From assembly GCA_011524615.1 (NCBI GenBank), contig WTJZ01000257.1:2847-18401 (forward strand): DNA of 15,555 nt, written 5' to 3'. The stretch is from Akkermansiaceae bacterium. Its GTDB lineage: Bacteria; Verrucomicrobiota; Verrucomicrobiia; Verrucomicrobiales; Akkermansiaceae. A program made the translations under genes and the position numbers. This document shows positions 7,291 through 14,276 of the stretch, piece by piece. The notes under the pieces were generated by a model, which saw only the letters and a list, made by a program, of their open reading frames with translations, ran no database searches and was not told the DNA's origin. Numbering within the stretch: the first letter of the stretch is position 1; each line of letters begins with the position of its first letter.

Positions 7291-7548
7291 ATGGCTATCC
7301 AACTCGAAATCGTAACTCCTGAAAAGAAAGCATTCTCAGACCAAGTAGAAGACGTATACCTTCCAACCATCATGGGTGAAACAGGTGTTCTCTCAGGTCA
7401 CACCGCTCTCGTGACTCCACTAGAGCCAGGTACTCTCAAGTACAAGATCAACGGCGAGTACAAGGAAATCGAAATCGGTGAAGGCTTCATGGAAGCTACC
7501 CAAACCACCGTTACAGTGCTTACTGCTAAAGCAGAAGTTGCTGCTTAA
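7291..7548 (+). CDS. atpC: ATP synthase F1 subunit epsilon, short form
   Basis: The 85 residues match only the amino-terminal beta-sandwich of epsilon: LEIVTPEKKAF at the start, then GETGVLSGHTALVTPLEPG (29-47), the most conserved part, and a second sheet to about residue 80. Epsilon in E. coli or Bacillus is 130-140 residues and ends in a two-helix domain that inhibits ATP hydrolysis. That domain is missing here; the frame stops at TAA 7546-7548 and a terminator follows 27 bases later, so there is no room for it. Similarly short epsilons are known in green sulfur bacteria and Bacteroidota. Loss of this brake by epsilon is inferred. Confidence 0.95.
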   Translation: MAIQLEIVTPEKKAFSDQVEDVYLPTIMGETGVLSGHTALVTPLEPGTLKYKINGEYKEIEIGEGFMEATQTTVTVLTAKAEVAA

Positions 7549-7575
7549 TTTTTCCCTATCAGGTAAAATCAAAAT

Positions 7576-7609
7576 AAAGCCTCCCTGCATTCCTGCTGGA
7601 GGCTTTTTT
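7576..7609 (+). terminator. Rho-independent terminator of the atp operon
   Basis: A perfect 9-base stem (AAAGCCTCC 7576-7584 with GGAGGCTTT 7598-7606) and a 13-base loop run directly into six T (7604-7609). It lies 27 bases after the atpC stop. It might also act weakly for the converging gene at 8709-7831, since A-rich sequence precedes the stem. Confidence 0.93.
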
Positions 7610-7638
7610 CGTTCCGGTGTCCCTCTTGCGTCAGTGAT

Positions 7639-7780
7639 CTACAGATGGACGCAGATACACACTGATTGCTAAAATAGCAATGATTGTAAGGACGAAGAAG
7701 CATAAACGCCTGCTATAATGGACGGGACCTAAAGGAAGACTCCACAGTCAATATCTGTGTCTATCCGTGTCCATCTGTGG
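7639..7780. repeat. Small inverted-repeat element with 10-base periodic arms
   Basis: The left arm (7639-7666) and the reverse complement of the right arm (7753-7780) match at 23 of 28 positions. Each arm is itself three 10-base units of the form ACRGATNN preceded by C or A (for example CCACAGATGG, ACACGGATAG, ACACAGATAT in the right arm read on the minus strand). The 86 bases between the arms contain a 7-base palindrome (7665-7681, overlapping the left arm) and a TGCTATAAT box. I see no target-site duplication. Similar GAT-periodic intergenic repeats are common in PVC and some marine bacterial genomes; whether this is a MITE-like mobile relic or structured RNA is open. Confidence 0.6.
7711..7719 (+). 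promoter_or_regulatory. Orphan extended -10 promoter box
   Basis: TGCTATAAT is a perfect extended -10 element. No -35 lies at 16-18 bases, and no plus-strand gene follows before 8848. A transcript from about 7726 would meet CCACAG/CTGTGG (7742-7747 and 7775-7780) followed by TTTT, a weak terminator-like fold, giving an RNA of about 60 bases. This may be chance. Confidence 0.3.
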
Positions 7781-7830
7781 TTTTAAAGCAATTCGGTACA
7801 AACATGCTTCCCCCACTCATGTCGATCCCC

Positions 7831-8709
7831 CTATTTCAGAGCCTTGAGACAAGCTTCTAAATCAGGATAGATAAATTCATAACCAGCCTGCTCTAGGGCC
7901 TTCGGATACACGCGATAGCTGTCTAACAGATGTTTCCCAAATTCTCCGAACATCATCTTTAAGGCGAATTCTGGGGCTGGGATGAAGGCAGGGCGTTGCA
8001 GAACTCGACCTAGCGCCTTGGTAAAGGCGCTATTCTTCACAGGGTTCGGCCCAACAAAGTTAACGGGACCGCTGATCTCCTGCTCGATACAGAATAAGGT
8101 CTGAGCGGCCACATCACGGACTTCGACCCACGGCATCCATTGCTTACCATTCCCGAGCGGCCCACCTGCTCCGAGGCTGAATGCCGTTTTCATTTGCTCC
8201 CATGCTGCGCCTCCTTTTCCTAACACAAGCCCTACTCTACCGAGCACCACGCGTAATCCAAGAGACTCCCCAGCTACCGCTGCCTGCTCCCAATCTAGAC
8301 ACAGATCAGCGAGAAAGCCCTCTCCCTTTGCGCTCTGTTCATCTAATTCATGATCATCACAGTCTCCGTAATACCCCACAGCTGAGGTATTGATGAGTAC
8401 TCTGGGTCGCGACTCTTCTGGAAGTTTGGCTACCGCTGTAACTATAGCCTCCGTCACATTCACCCTACTGGTCCGGAAGAGTACCTTCTTCTTCTCACTC
8501 CACCGTTGAGCAACCGACTCCCCGGCATAATTCACAATAGCGTCCAAGCCGCTCACATCGAGTTCATCACCAATATGCCTCCATGTTAAGCCGCCTGAAC
8601 TTGCCTTAGCCGATCGACTAAAACCGACTACCTCATGCCCCTTTTCAATCGCATGCTCGCAAAACGCCTTCCCGATAAAACCACTCGCTCCGATGACTCC
8701 TATTTTCAT
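7831..8709 (-). CDS. TIGR01777-family NAD(P)-binding epimerase-like protein (YfcH type)
   Basis: The 292 residues form a short-chain-dehydrogenase-like nucleotide-sugar-epimerase fold. The amino end has the dinucleotide-binding GASGFIG (7-13), NYAGES (60-65) follows, and SAVGYYG (109-115) carries the family's Tyr motif. QWMPWVEVRDVA (190-201) and the carboxyl-terminal DUF1731 region (about 240-290: RPAFIPAPEFALKMMFGE, then RVYPKALEQAGYEFIYPDLE) place it firmly in the TIGR01777 group that includes E. coli YfcH and plant cell-division protein GC1/SulA-like proteins. The true substrate of the family is unknown. It is convergent with the atp operon and divergent from the PBP2 gene, 138 bases away. 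No clear Shine-Dalgarno sequence or promoter was found. Confidence 0.92.
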   Translation of the reverse strand: MKIGVIGASGFIGKAFCEHAIEKGHEVVGFSRSAKASSGGLTWRHIGDELDVSGLDAIVNYAGESVAQRWSEKKKVLFRTSRVNVTEAIVTAVAKLPEESRPRVLINTSAVGYYGDCDDHELDEQSAKGEGFLADLCLDWEQAAVAGESLGLRVVLGRVGLVLGKGGAAWEQMKTAFSLGAGGPLGNGKQWMPWVEVRDVAAQTLFCIEQEISGPVNFVGPNPVKNSAFTKALGRVLQRPAFIPAPEFALKMMFGEFGKHLLDSYRVYPKALEQAGYEFIYPDLEACLKALK

Positions 8710-8847
8710 TGTTACAATGAAACACTAATCAGCAGAATTGCAAATGAGAGATCCTCAGAATTATCTCCCACGCAAGCGTTATCCAGAGTTACCAACATAT
8801 TTGCCTTTCCATTTTAGGAATCCTTTTTTACGAATAAGGCTCGTCAC

Positions 8848-10833
8848 ATGAAGGCTTTCCGCATCGTTCTCCTCACCGTCCACGTCTTACTCAGTGGGCT
8901 ATCAGCTCAGCAGAGTCCATCTCCTGCTGACCAAGCGTCCGTGAAGACTCGCCCTAATGCGAGAACGATGACGCTCACCGTTCCATCCCCTCGCGGTCTC
9001 ATTATGGATCGAAATGGAGAGGTCTATGCCAATAACAGAACGATCTATTACCTGACGCTCCAGTTCCCCGAGCTCAACAACCCTTCTGATAGCCAAATCC
9101 TCTCATGGGCACATAAACGGCTCGCCGCCGCAGCCGACATTCTCGGCGCCCCCTGGACGATCAAGGATGAGGACCTCCTCTCTCACTACCAGCATAGACG
9201 CTGGCTCCCCCTACAGAATAAGAAGGTTTACGAGCAAGACGATATCACATCGATCACCCTTATGGACGGCCTCGCCTTTCAGCCGCTCTATGTACGGAAC
9301 TACCCACAGCAAGAGTCTGCGGCCCATATCATTGGTTACGTTCGCTCTACGGGTAAGCTCCCGACTGGTCCTATCAACTACGAGGACCCACTCTGGGAAC
9401 TCACCTCTGGTACAGAAGGGCTGGAGAACATCTTCGACCACGAACTCTCAGGCACTCCTGGCCAGCGCCATATCCTCGTAGACTCCGATGGGTCACGGCT
9501 CGTCGATGAATACCCGGTGAAGCCAGAGATGGGGAACTCTCTCGTCCTCACGCTCAACTCGCAGTGGCAAAACAAGGCGGAACGAATTCTCAAAAAGAAT
9601 ACGAAAAAGGGAGCACTCGTCCTCATCGACGTTCTCACTGGAGAGGTCCTTACGCTCGCCTCCTACCCTCACTACGACCTCAACCTCTGGATCCCTTATA
9701 TCAAAGAGGATGAATTCGCTACCCTTCGCGATGACAAGGCACGCCCTATGTTTGCCAGAGCGTTCCAGGCACGTTACCCGCCAGCATCGACCTTCAAGGC
9801 TATTGTCGCGGCCTCCGCGATCTCTAACAACGTGGTCCAGACCGATACTCTAATCGACTGTCCCGTCTCGGTCGAAATCGGAGGCAAGGAATACAAGAAC
9901 CATAGTAAATACCCAGATGGTGAAATCAATGCGCGTAAGGCCCTCGCTCGCTCTAATAACTGTTGGTTCTACCAAGTCGGAATCCAAGCAGGATCCAAGA
10001 CCTTCCTCGCTGCCGCTCAGGAACTAGGATTCGGTGCCAAGTCAGGTCTCCCCCTCTTCAATGAAACACGGGGACTCATCCCAGACAATCGCTACATGGT
10101 CGAGAAGTATGGCCGCCCTATCCTAGATGGTGACACCGCTAACTTCGCTATTGGACAAGGTGATGTCGAGGCCTCACCACTCCAGGTCGCTCAAGCCATG
10201 GCAGGACTCGCCAATGGGTACTCCCTCCCCCGCCTCCAACTCATCAAGCAAATCCAATCCCCTAATGGAAACGTCCTATTGGCGAATGGTCGCGAACAAC
10301 GCAACTCTCTCAGCTTTAGCCGAACCGCTATCGATGAAGTGGCCAAAGGGATGTACGACGTCATCCACGCGACCTACGGTACCGGTAAGAACGGGTATCT
10401 CGACTTCACCACTATGACAGGGAAGACGGGTACTGCTCAATGGGTACAGGGCAAGGAGCTCGCCTGGTTTGCTGGATTCTTCCCTTACGAGAAGCCACGC
10501 TTCGCCTACGCAGCACTCTACGAGGGCAGTACGGGGGAGTCCGTATCAGGTGGACGTAAGGCAGCCCCGATCATCAAGGAGTTCCTCTCAGGTATTTCTA
10601 GCACCCTCCTCAGCTACATGGAGAAGACTGATATCTACAGCGCTCAGGTAACCTTACCGTCACAACCAGACCTCAACAATACTGCCGCTGCCATCATCAT
10701 TGACGATGAACCAATCGGTGACGAGCCTCTCCGCGCTCTGATCGTCGATGATGATACCGAACCTAATCGTGCCGTCGTCGTAGATGAGGAGAATTCCGAC
10801 CAACCCATCAAAGCGATTATCATCGAGGAGTAA
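8848..10833 (+). CDS. mrdA: Class B penicillin-binding protein, PBP2-like transpeptidase
   Basis: This is a peptidoglycan cross-linking enzyme acting outside the inner membrane, probably in elongation. The amino-terminal dimerisation domain begins with SPRGLIMDRNGEVYANN (47-63), typical of PBP2. The transpeptidase domain has all three active-site motifs: STFK (314-317, nucleophile Ser314), SNN (369-371) and KTGT (526-529). The first 20 residues are a short hydrophobic segment ending LSA before QQ, which looks more like a cleavable signal peptide than the usual long anchor. After the catalytic domain (about 595) comes an unusual tail with four repeats of a hydrophobic triplet plus acidic residues, reaching the last residue. 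At 661 residues it is slightly longer than E. coli PBP2. No rodA or mreB is nearby. A weak AAGG 8 bases before the ATG is the best ribosome-binding-site candidate in the window. Confidence 0.92.
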   Translation: MKAFRIVLLTVHVLLSGLSAQQSPSPADQASVKTRPNARTMTLTVPSPRGLIMDRNGEVYANNRTIYYLTLQFPELNNPSDSQILSWAHKRLAAAADILGAPWTIKDEDLLSHYQHRRWLPLQNKKVYEQDDITSITLMDGLAFQPLYVRNYPQQESAAHIIGYVRSTGKLPTGPINYEDPLWELTSGTEGLENIFDHELSGTPGQRHILVDSDGSRLVDEYPVKPEMGNSLVLTLNSQWQNKAERILKKNTKKGALVLIDVLTGEVLTLASYPHYDLNLWIPYIKEDEFATLRDDKARPMFARAFQARYPPASTFKAIVAASAISNNVVQTDTLIDCPVSVEIGGKEYKNHSKYPDGEINARKALARSNNCWFYQVGIQAGSKTFLAAAQELGFGAKSGLPLFNETRGLIPDNRYMVEKYGRPILDGDTANFAIGQGDVEASPLQVAQAMAGLANGYSLPRLQLIKQIQSPNGNVLLANGREQRNSLSFSRTAIDEVAKGMYDVIHATYGTGKNGYLDFTTMTGKTGTAQWVQGKELAWFAGFFPYEKPRFAYAALYEGSTGESVSGGRKAAPIIKEFLSGISSTLLSYMEKTDIYSAQVTLPSQPDLNNTAAAIIIDDEPIGDEPLRALIVDDDTEPNRAVVVDEENSDQPIKAIIIEE

Positions 10834-10887
10834 TTCCTGTGACAATCCAACCACCACTTTCTATCAAAAGAATAAAGAAAAGCGTTG

Positions 10888-10893
10888 TATAAT
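10888..10893 (+). promoter_or_regulatory. Candidate -10 box for the DUF6941-type gene
   Basis: A perfect TATAAT follows an A-rich stretch (10866-10881) after the PBP2 gene. No -35 is found at the usual distance. A start near 10900 would give a leader of about 48 bases. The surrounding TATAATGACG resembles TATAATGGACG at 7714-7724. Confidence 0.4.
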
Positions 10894-10947
10894 GACGTTA
10901 TCATTTTAGAACTCTTAAGAGAATACCTCAATTTAACTAAAACAACC

Positions 10948-11376
10948 ATGGATATCCAAATCGCTACACTCTGCGACCACGCAGCTGACTACAATGGTAA
11001 AATGATCATCTCAGGAACGTTCGAGACTCTCGCAGCTCGTCAATTTCCTGTAGTACACCCACACTGCTGCCTCGCTCTTCGTATCTGTGTTACTCCAGAA
11101 GACACAGGCGCACACAAGATGGCGATCAACTTCATCGACGAAGATGGTAAGCAGATCGATCCTAAGATGCCACTCAAGGCAGACTTCCCTGTAGAGCTTC
11201 CTGACAGCATCTCATTCCTCTCACGTAACCTCGTTCTTAACCTCCAGGGCCTCAAGTTCGAGAAAGAAGGCGTTTACTTCGTAGACGTATCGATCGACGA
11301 AGAGCTCATGACACGCGTCCCTCTTCGCGTTGTAGATGCTACTAAGCTTGAGCAACAGCAACAAGCTGCTCAGTAA
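10948..11376 (+). CDS. DUF6941-type conserved protein of unknown function
   Basis: The 142 residues begin MDIQIATLCDHAADYNGKM, which I recognise as the opening of a small conserved protein family (DUF6941) seen in PVC and some other bacteria; no function is established. The sequence reads as a mostly beta protein (alternating hydrophobics in ISGTFETL, LALRICVT, VYFVDVSIDEE), without signal peptide or membrane segment, and ends in a glutamine/alanine tail. I chose the ATG at 10948 because the family starts here; the in-frame ATG at 10885 overlaps the likely promoter. Its codon choice (ACA, GTA, TCA, CGT) resembles the atp genes rather than its neighbours, suggesting high expression. Confidence 0.8.
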   Translation: MDIQIATLCDHAADYNGKMIISGTFETLAARQFPVVHPHCCLALRICVTPEDTGAHKMAINFIDEDGKQIDPKMPLKADFPVELPDSISFLSRNLVLNLQGLKFEKEGVYFVDVSIDEELMTRVPLRVVDATKLEQQQQAAQ

Positions 11377-11417
11377 GAAGTCCCCTTCCTACATACAGCC
11401 CCAGCCCTTCAGACACC

Positions 11418-12233
11418 ATGTCATCTGACGCACCTAGCTTCCTTGATACAGTCCTGATTACTGGGGCTTCTTCTGGTCTTGGCGCCGAGTTCGCTCGTCA
11501 ACTCGCACCAGTCGTGAACCACCTCATTCTCGTCGCTAGACGTGAGGATAGGCTCCAGTCCCTCTCGGAGGAACTCTTCGCCTCACACCCTCATCTCGCC
11601 ATTAATGTCGTCGCGGTAGACCTCGCGACTACTGACGGACGCGAGAACCTTTTTCAGTATCTCTCAGGTCGAGAGATCACTCCTACTCTCCTGATCAACA
11701 ATGCCGGCTTAGGAGATTACGGCACCTTTGCCGACTCTGACTGGGCCAAGACCCAAGCGATGATCGATGTCAATATGACAGCATTGACTCAGCTCTGTCA
11801 TCAGTACATCCCAGGGATGAAGTCGCAGGGTGCAGGAGCCATCATTAATGTGAGCTCTCTTGCTAGTACCCTCCCCATCCCAGACTTTGCGGTTTACGCC
11901 GCGACCAAGGCATACGTCTCTAGCTTTAGCGAAGCACTCCGTCTAGAACTCGCTGAGGACTCTATTCCCGTTCTCGCCCTCTGCCCTGGCCCTGTCAGTA
12001 CCGAGTTTGGCCAAGTCGCTGCCCGCGAGGAGAAGAAGTTCCAAATTAGTGGCTACAATCTCCTCTACGTTGATAAGGAACAGGTCGTAACCGAGGCCAT
12101 CAATGGCCTCCTCCAGAACCAACCACGAGTCTACCCTGGCTGGAAGGTGGCCCTCTTAGCTGGAGCGATTACCGCGCTCCCTCTCTTTGCCATCAGAGCC
12201 TACATGTCAAACCGACCTCGTAAGTCTCAATAG
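11418..12233 (+). CDS. Short-chain dehydrogenase/reductase (classical SDR)
   Basis: The 271 residues have the full classical SDR set: the NAD(P)-binding TGASSGLG (15-22), NNAG (94-97), the structural Asn119, and the catalytic Ser147, Tyr160 and Lys164 (YAATK). ARRE at 40-43 after the second strand suggests NADP preference. The substrate cannot be read; the AVYAATKAYVSSFSEALRLEL segment is of the DltE/YqjQ kind. A hydrophobic stretch near the end (about 244-260: VALLAGAITALPLFAIRAY), followed by a basic tail, suggests carboxyl-terminal membrane attachment. The next gene starts 8 bases after its stop, so the two are almost surely co-transcribed. Confidence 0.93.
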   Translation: MSSDAPSFLDTVLITGASSGLGAEFARQLAPVVNHLILVARREDRLQSLSEELFASHPHLAINVVAVDLATTDGRENLFQYLSGREITPTLLINNAGLGDYGTFADSDWAKTQAMIDVNMTALTQLCHQYIPGMKSQGAGAIINVSSLASTLPIPDFAVYAATKAYVSSFSEALRLELAEDSIPVLALCPGPVSTEFGQVAAREEKKFQISGYNLLYVDKEQVVTEAINGLLQNQPRVYPGWKVALLAGAITALPLFAIRAYMSNRPRKSQ

Positions 12234-12241
12234 TATCCCCC

Positions 12242-13525
12242 ATGATTAAGTTTTTACTCTCTTGCCTCCTCGGTGCGGCACTGGGTGGAGGTGTCGTCTA
12301 CTACCTCTACGTCTCCGACACTCCTAAGCCTGAACCGATCACCGCGATCACGCCCCCGGCTCCCGATCCCTATGAGGGGCTCCCCTCTATTCAAGTCTCC
12401 CCCACTAAGCCGCATGGCGAGAAGATCACAGACATTCGCTCCCTAACGAAGGGCTTTGACTTCGAGAGTACCGTCGACATTACCCCAGGTGATACAGCCA
12501 GTGCGGAGCGCATGCTCTCCGAAAGTTACGTTGCTCGTCTAGAGATCGACCTCAAGGAACCCACGCCAGCGCTCACCGCTGACCACCTCACACATGCGGC
12601 ACCACTCCTGCTCCAGCAGCTGCCAGGACTCAGTGAGGCTCTCCCGACCGCTACTGTACACCCATACTGGCACACCCTCTATGGGAATAAGAAGCAACGC
12701 ACCGTCAATAGCGCACACCATCTGCTCAAGCTCCTCACCAAGCACAATTACTACGACTGTAATACCGTACTCAACCTGCAGCATCCTGAAAGCAAGCGCA
12801 AGGCTCTCCTGATCCAGTCAGATATGGACGTCGTTGCCGATGGATCTGATGGAGATCGTCTTCCATCAATGCCAGATGAGATCGTCAACTCCACCTACTA
12901 TCAACCAACCACGAGTTACAGTTGGGCGAAGCAAACCGATACCCCTAACCCAATGGTTGCAGGCTTTATCAAACGCATGGGCAATGCGGAAAAAGAAATC
13001 GCCGCTCCATCTACCACTTCAGAACGACGCAAATGGCTCAAGGAGCGTAAGCAATGGCTCAAACGCTCTATTGATGAAATGAACTCCCGCTCCTTCCTCA
13101 TCGCAGAGTATGACCCCTTTATCGTACTCCCCGTCCCTATCATTGTTGATAAGAGCGCCTACTCCCCCAATGTAGGCGACTATGCCGTGGTCTTTCACGG
13201 AGACCGCGCCTTCCCTGCCATCGTCGGTGACGCGGGGCCTGATTATAAGATGGGAGAGGCCTCTGTCCGCCTTGCCCGAGAGATCTCTGCTGATGCGGGC
13301 CCCTACCACCGTCCCGTCAGCGACCTCTCTGTCAGCTACCTCGTCTTCCCTGGCTCGCGTAAGCAACCACATCGCGCTCCAGACTACGATGATATTCACG
13401 CCGAGTGTACCCGCCTACTCAGCGACTTTGGTGGACTCGCCGAGTCCTCAAGCCTACATCAGTGGGAGGACCTACTACCTGCCAGTCAGACTGCAGCCGC
13501 CCCTGCTCCCCAGACGCAGCAGTGA
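12242..13525 (+). CDS. Membrane-anchored GH75 (chitosanase)-like protein
   Basis: The 427 residues start with a single hydrophobic anchor (about 3-24) and a proline-rich linker (28-60). The carboxyl half resembles glycoside hydrolase family 75, fungal-type chitosanases: SDMDVVADGSDGD (193-205); then NVGDYAVVFHGDRAFPAIVG (310-329); then GDAGP with GEAS (329-341), placing Asp330 and Glu339 nine residues apart like the paired catalytic acids of that family; then VSYLVFPGS (364-372). A lysine/arginine-rich helical insertion (about 258-276) separates the first motif from the rest, and the tail is alanine/proline/glutamine-rich. The amino-terminal 60-180 region is not recognised. Substrate is unproven; chitosan or a peptidoglycan-related glucosamine polymer is possible. 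It follows the SDR gene by 8 bases. Confidence 0.65.
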   Translation: MIKFLLSCLLGAALGGGVVYYLYVSDTPKPEPITAITPPAPDPYEGLPSIQVSPTKPHGEKITDIRSLTKGFDFESTVDITPGDTASAERMLSESYVARLEIDLKEPTPALTADHLTHAAPLLLQQLPGLSEALPTATVHPYWHTLYGNKKQRTVNSAHHLLKLLTKHNYYDCNTVLNLQHPESKRKALLIQSDMDVVADGSDGDRLPSMPDEIVNSTYYQPTTSYSWAKQTDTPNPMVAGFIKRMGNAEKEIAAPSTTSERRKWLKERKQWLKRSIDEMNSRSFLIAEYDPFIVLPVPIIVDKSAYSPNVGDYAVVFHGDRAFPAIVGDAGPDYKMGEASVRLAREISADAGPYHRPVSDLSVSYLVFPGSRKQPHRAPDYDDIHAECTRLLSDFGGLAESSSLHQWEDLLPASQTAAAPAPQTQQ

Positions 13526-13611
13526 TACACTATTGCAACATAATCGCACCAAAGGCTTCTGTGATTTAAAACTTGCCCTCATCTCCTAATCTTACCTAGA
13601 GTCTTCATCCC

Positions 13612-14226
13612 GTGAGTACTACCGCAATCAACAAACCAGCCCTCCTTCTGATCGGCGCACCAGGCGCAGGAAAAGGGACTCAAGGAGAGACCATCGGTCA
13701 TCTCCCAGGCTACTTTCATTGTGCCAGTGGCGACATCTTCCGTGCTCTTGATAAGGAGTCCGAACTAGGCCAAAAGGTAGCGGCATACTCTAATGCTGGA
13801 AACCTCGTCCCAGACGAGATCACTCTAGAGATCGTACAGACACAACTCGAGGCATGGGTCGCAGATGGCACCTATAACCCTGAGAAGGAAGTACTCCTAC
13901 TAGACGGTATTCCACGCACGGTGAACCAAGCCGAACTCATCAGCAAGTTCGTCGATATCAAGCGTGTGATCCATCTTTCCTGCCCAGACTATGAGGCTCT
14001 CCTCGTCAGAATGAAGAAGCGAGCACTCGACAAGGGGCGTCCAGATGATGCCCAAGAGGAAGTCATCCGTAACCGCTTCTCCGTATACGAGGCCGAGACA
14101 AAGCCTATTCTAGAATTCTTCGGAGAGGATAAGGTCACCACCATTGATGCCCAACAGCATCCAATCCAAGTGCTCAACGAACTCACCCAGGCACTACTCG
14201 ACCACTCCCTCTACCAAGAGCTTTAA
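13612..14226 (+). CDS. adk: Adenylate kinase, short form
   Basis: The 204 residues catalyse AMP + ATP to 2 ADP. The P-loop GAPGAGKGTQ is at 15-24, the AMP-site CASGDIFR at 37-44, and LDGIPRT at 97-103 (usually DGFPRT, here Ile). The lid is the short kind: KGRPDDAQEEVIRNRF (141-156) with no inserted zinc-finger domain. The start is GTG at 13612; no ATG gives a complete P-loop region, and the sequence upstream is out of frame or stopped. A close alternative is a UMP/CMP kinase, which shares the short lid. No Shine-Dalgarno sequence precedes the GTG. It ends with a terminator hairpin at 14248-14272. Confidence 0.92.
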   Translation: MSTTAINKPALLLIGAPGAGKGTQGETIGHLPGYFHCASGDIFRALDKESELGQKVAAYSNAGNLVPDEITLEIVQTQLEAWVADGTYNPEKEVLLLDGIPRTVNQAELISKFVDIKRVIHLSCPDYEALLVRMKKRALDKGRPDDAQEEVIRNRFSVYEAETKPILEFFGEDKVTTIDAQQHPIQVLNELTQALLDHSLYQEL

Positions 14227-14247
14227 TCGAGAACTTAATAAAAATAT

Positions 14248-14272
14248 GTGGGGCTGAGAGGCCCCACTTTTT
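14248..14272 (+). terminator. Rho-independent terminator of adk, abutting the fmt start
   Basis: GTGGGGC (14248-14254) pairs perfectly with GCCCCAC (14261-14267) around a 6-base loop, followed by five T (14268-14272). It lies 21 bases after the adk stop. The fmt ATG begins only four bases after the last T, so read-through RNA would have this hairpin right at the initiation site. Confidence 0.85.
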
Positions 14273-14276
14273 GTAT

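Noticed and set aside
10885..10947. Upstream in-frame ATG giving a 163-residue DUF6941-type protein
   Set aside because: The extra 21 residues do not match the family's start and the ATG overlaps the TATAAT box.
10644..10949. 101-codon minus-strand frame across the PBP2 tail and the next promoter
   Set aside because: It covers the acidic repeat tail in antisense and contains no known motif; the tail is in frame with an intact PBP2.
13019..13399. 126-codon minus-strand frame inside the GH75-like gene
   Set aside because: The plus-strand product has clear family motifs across this stretch; the antisense frame has none.
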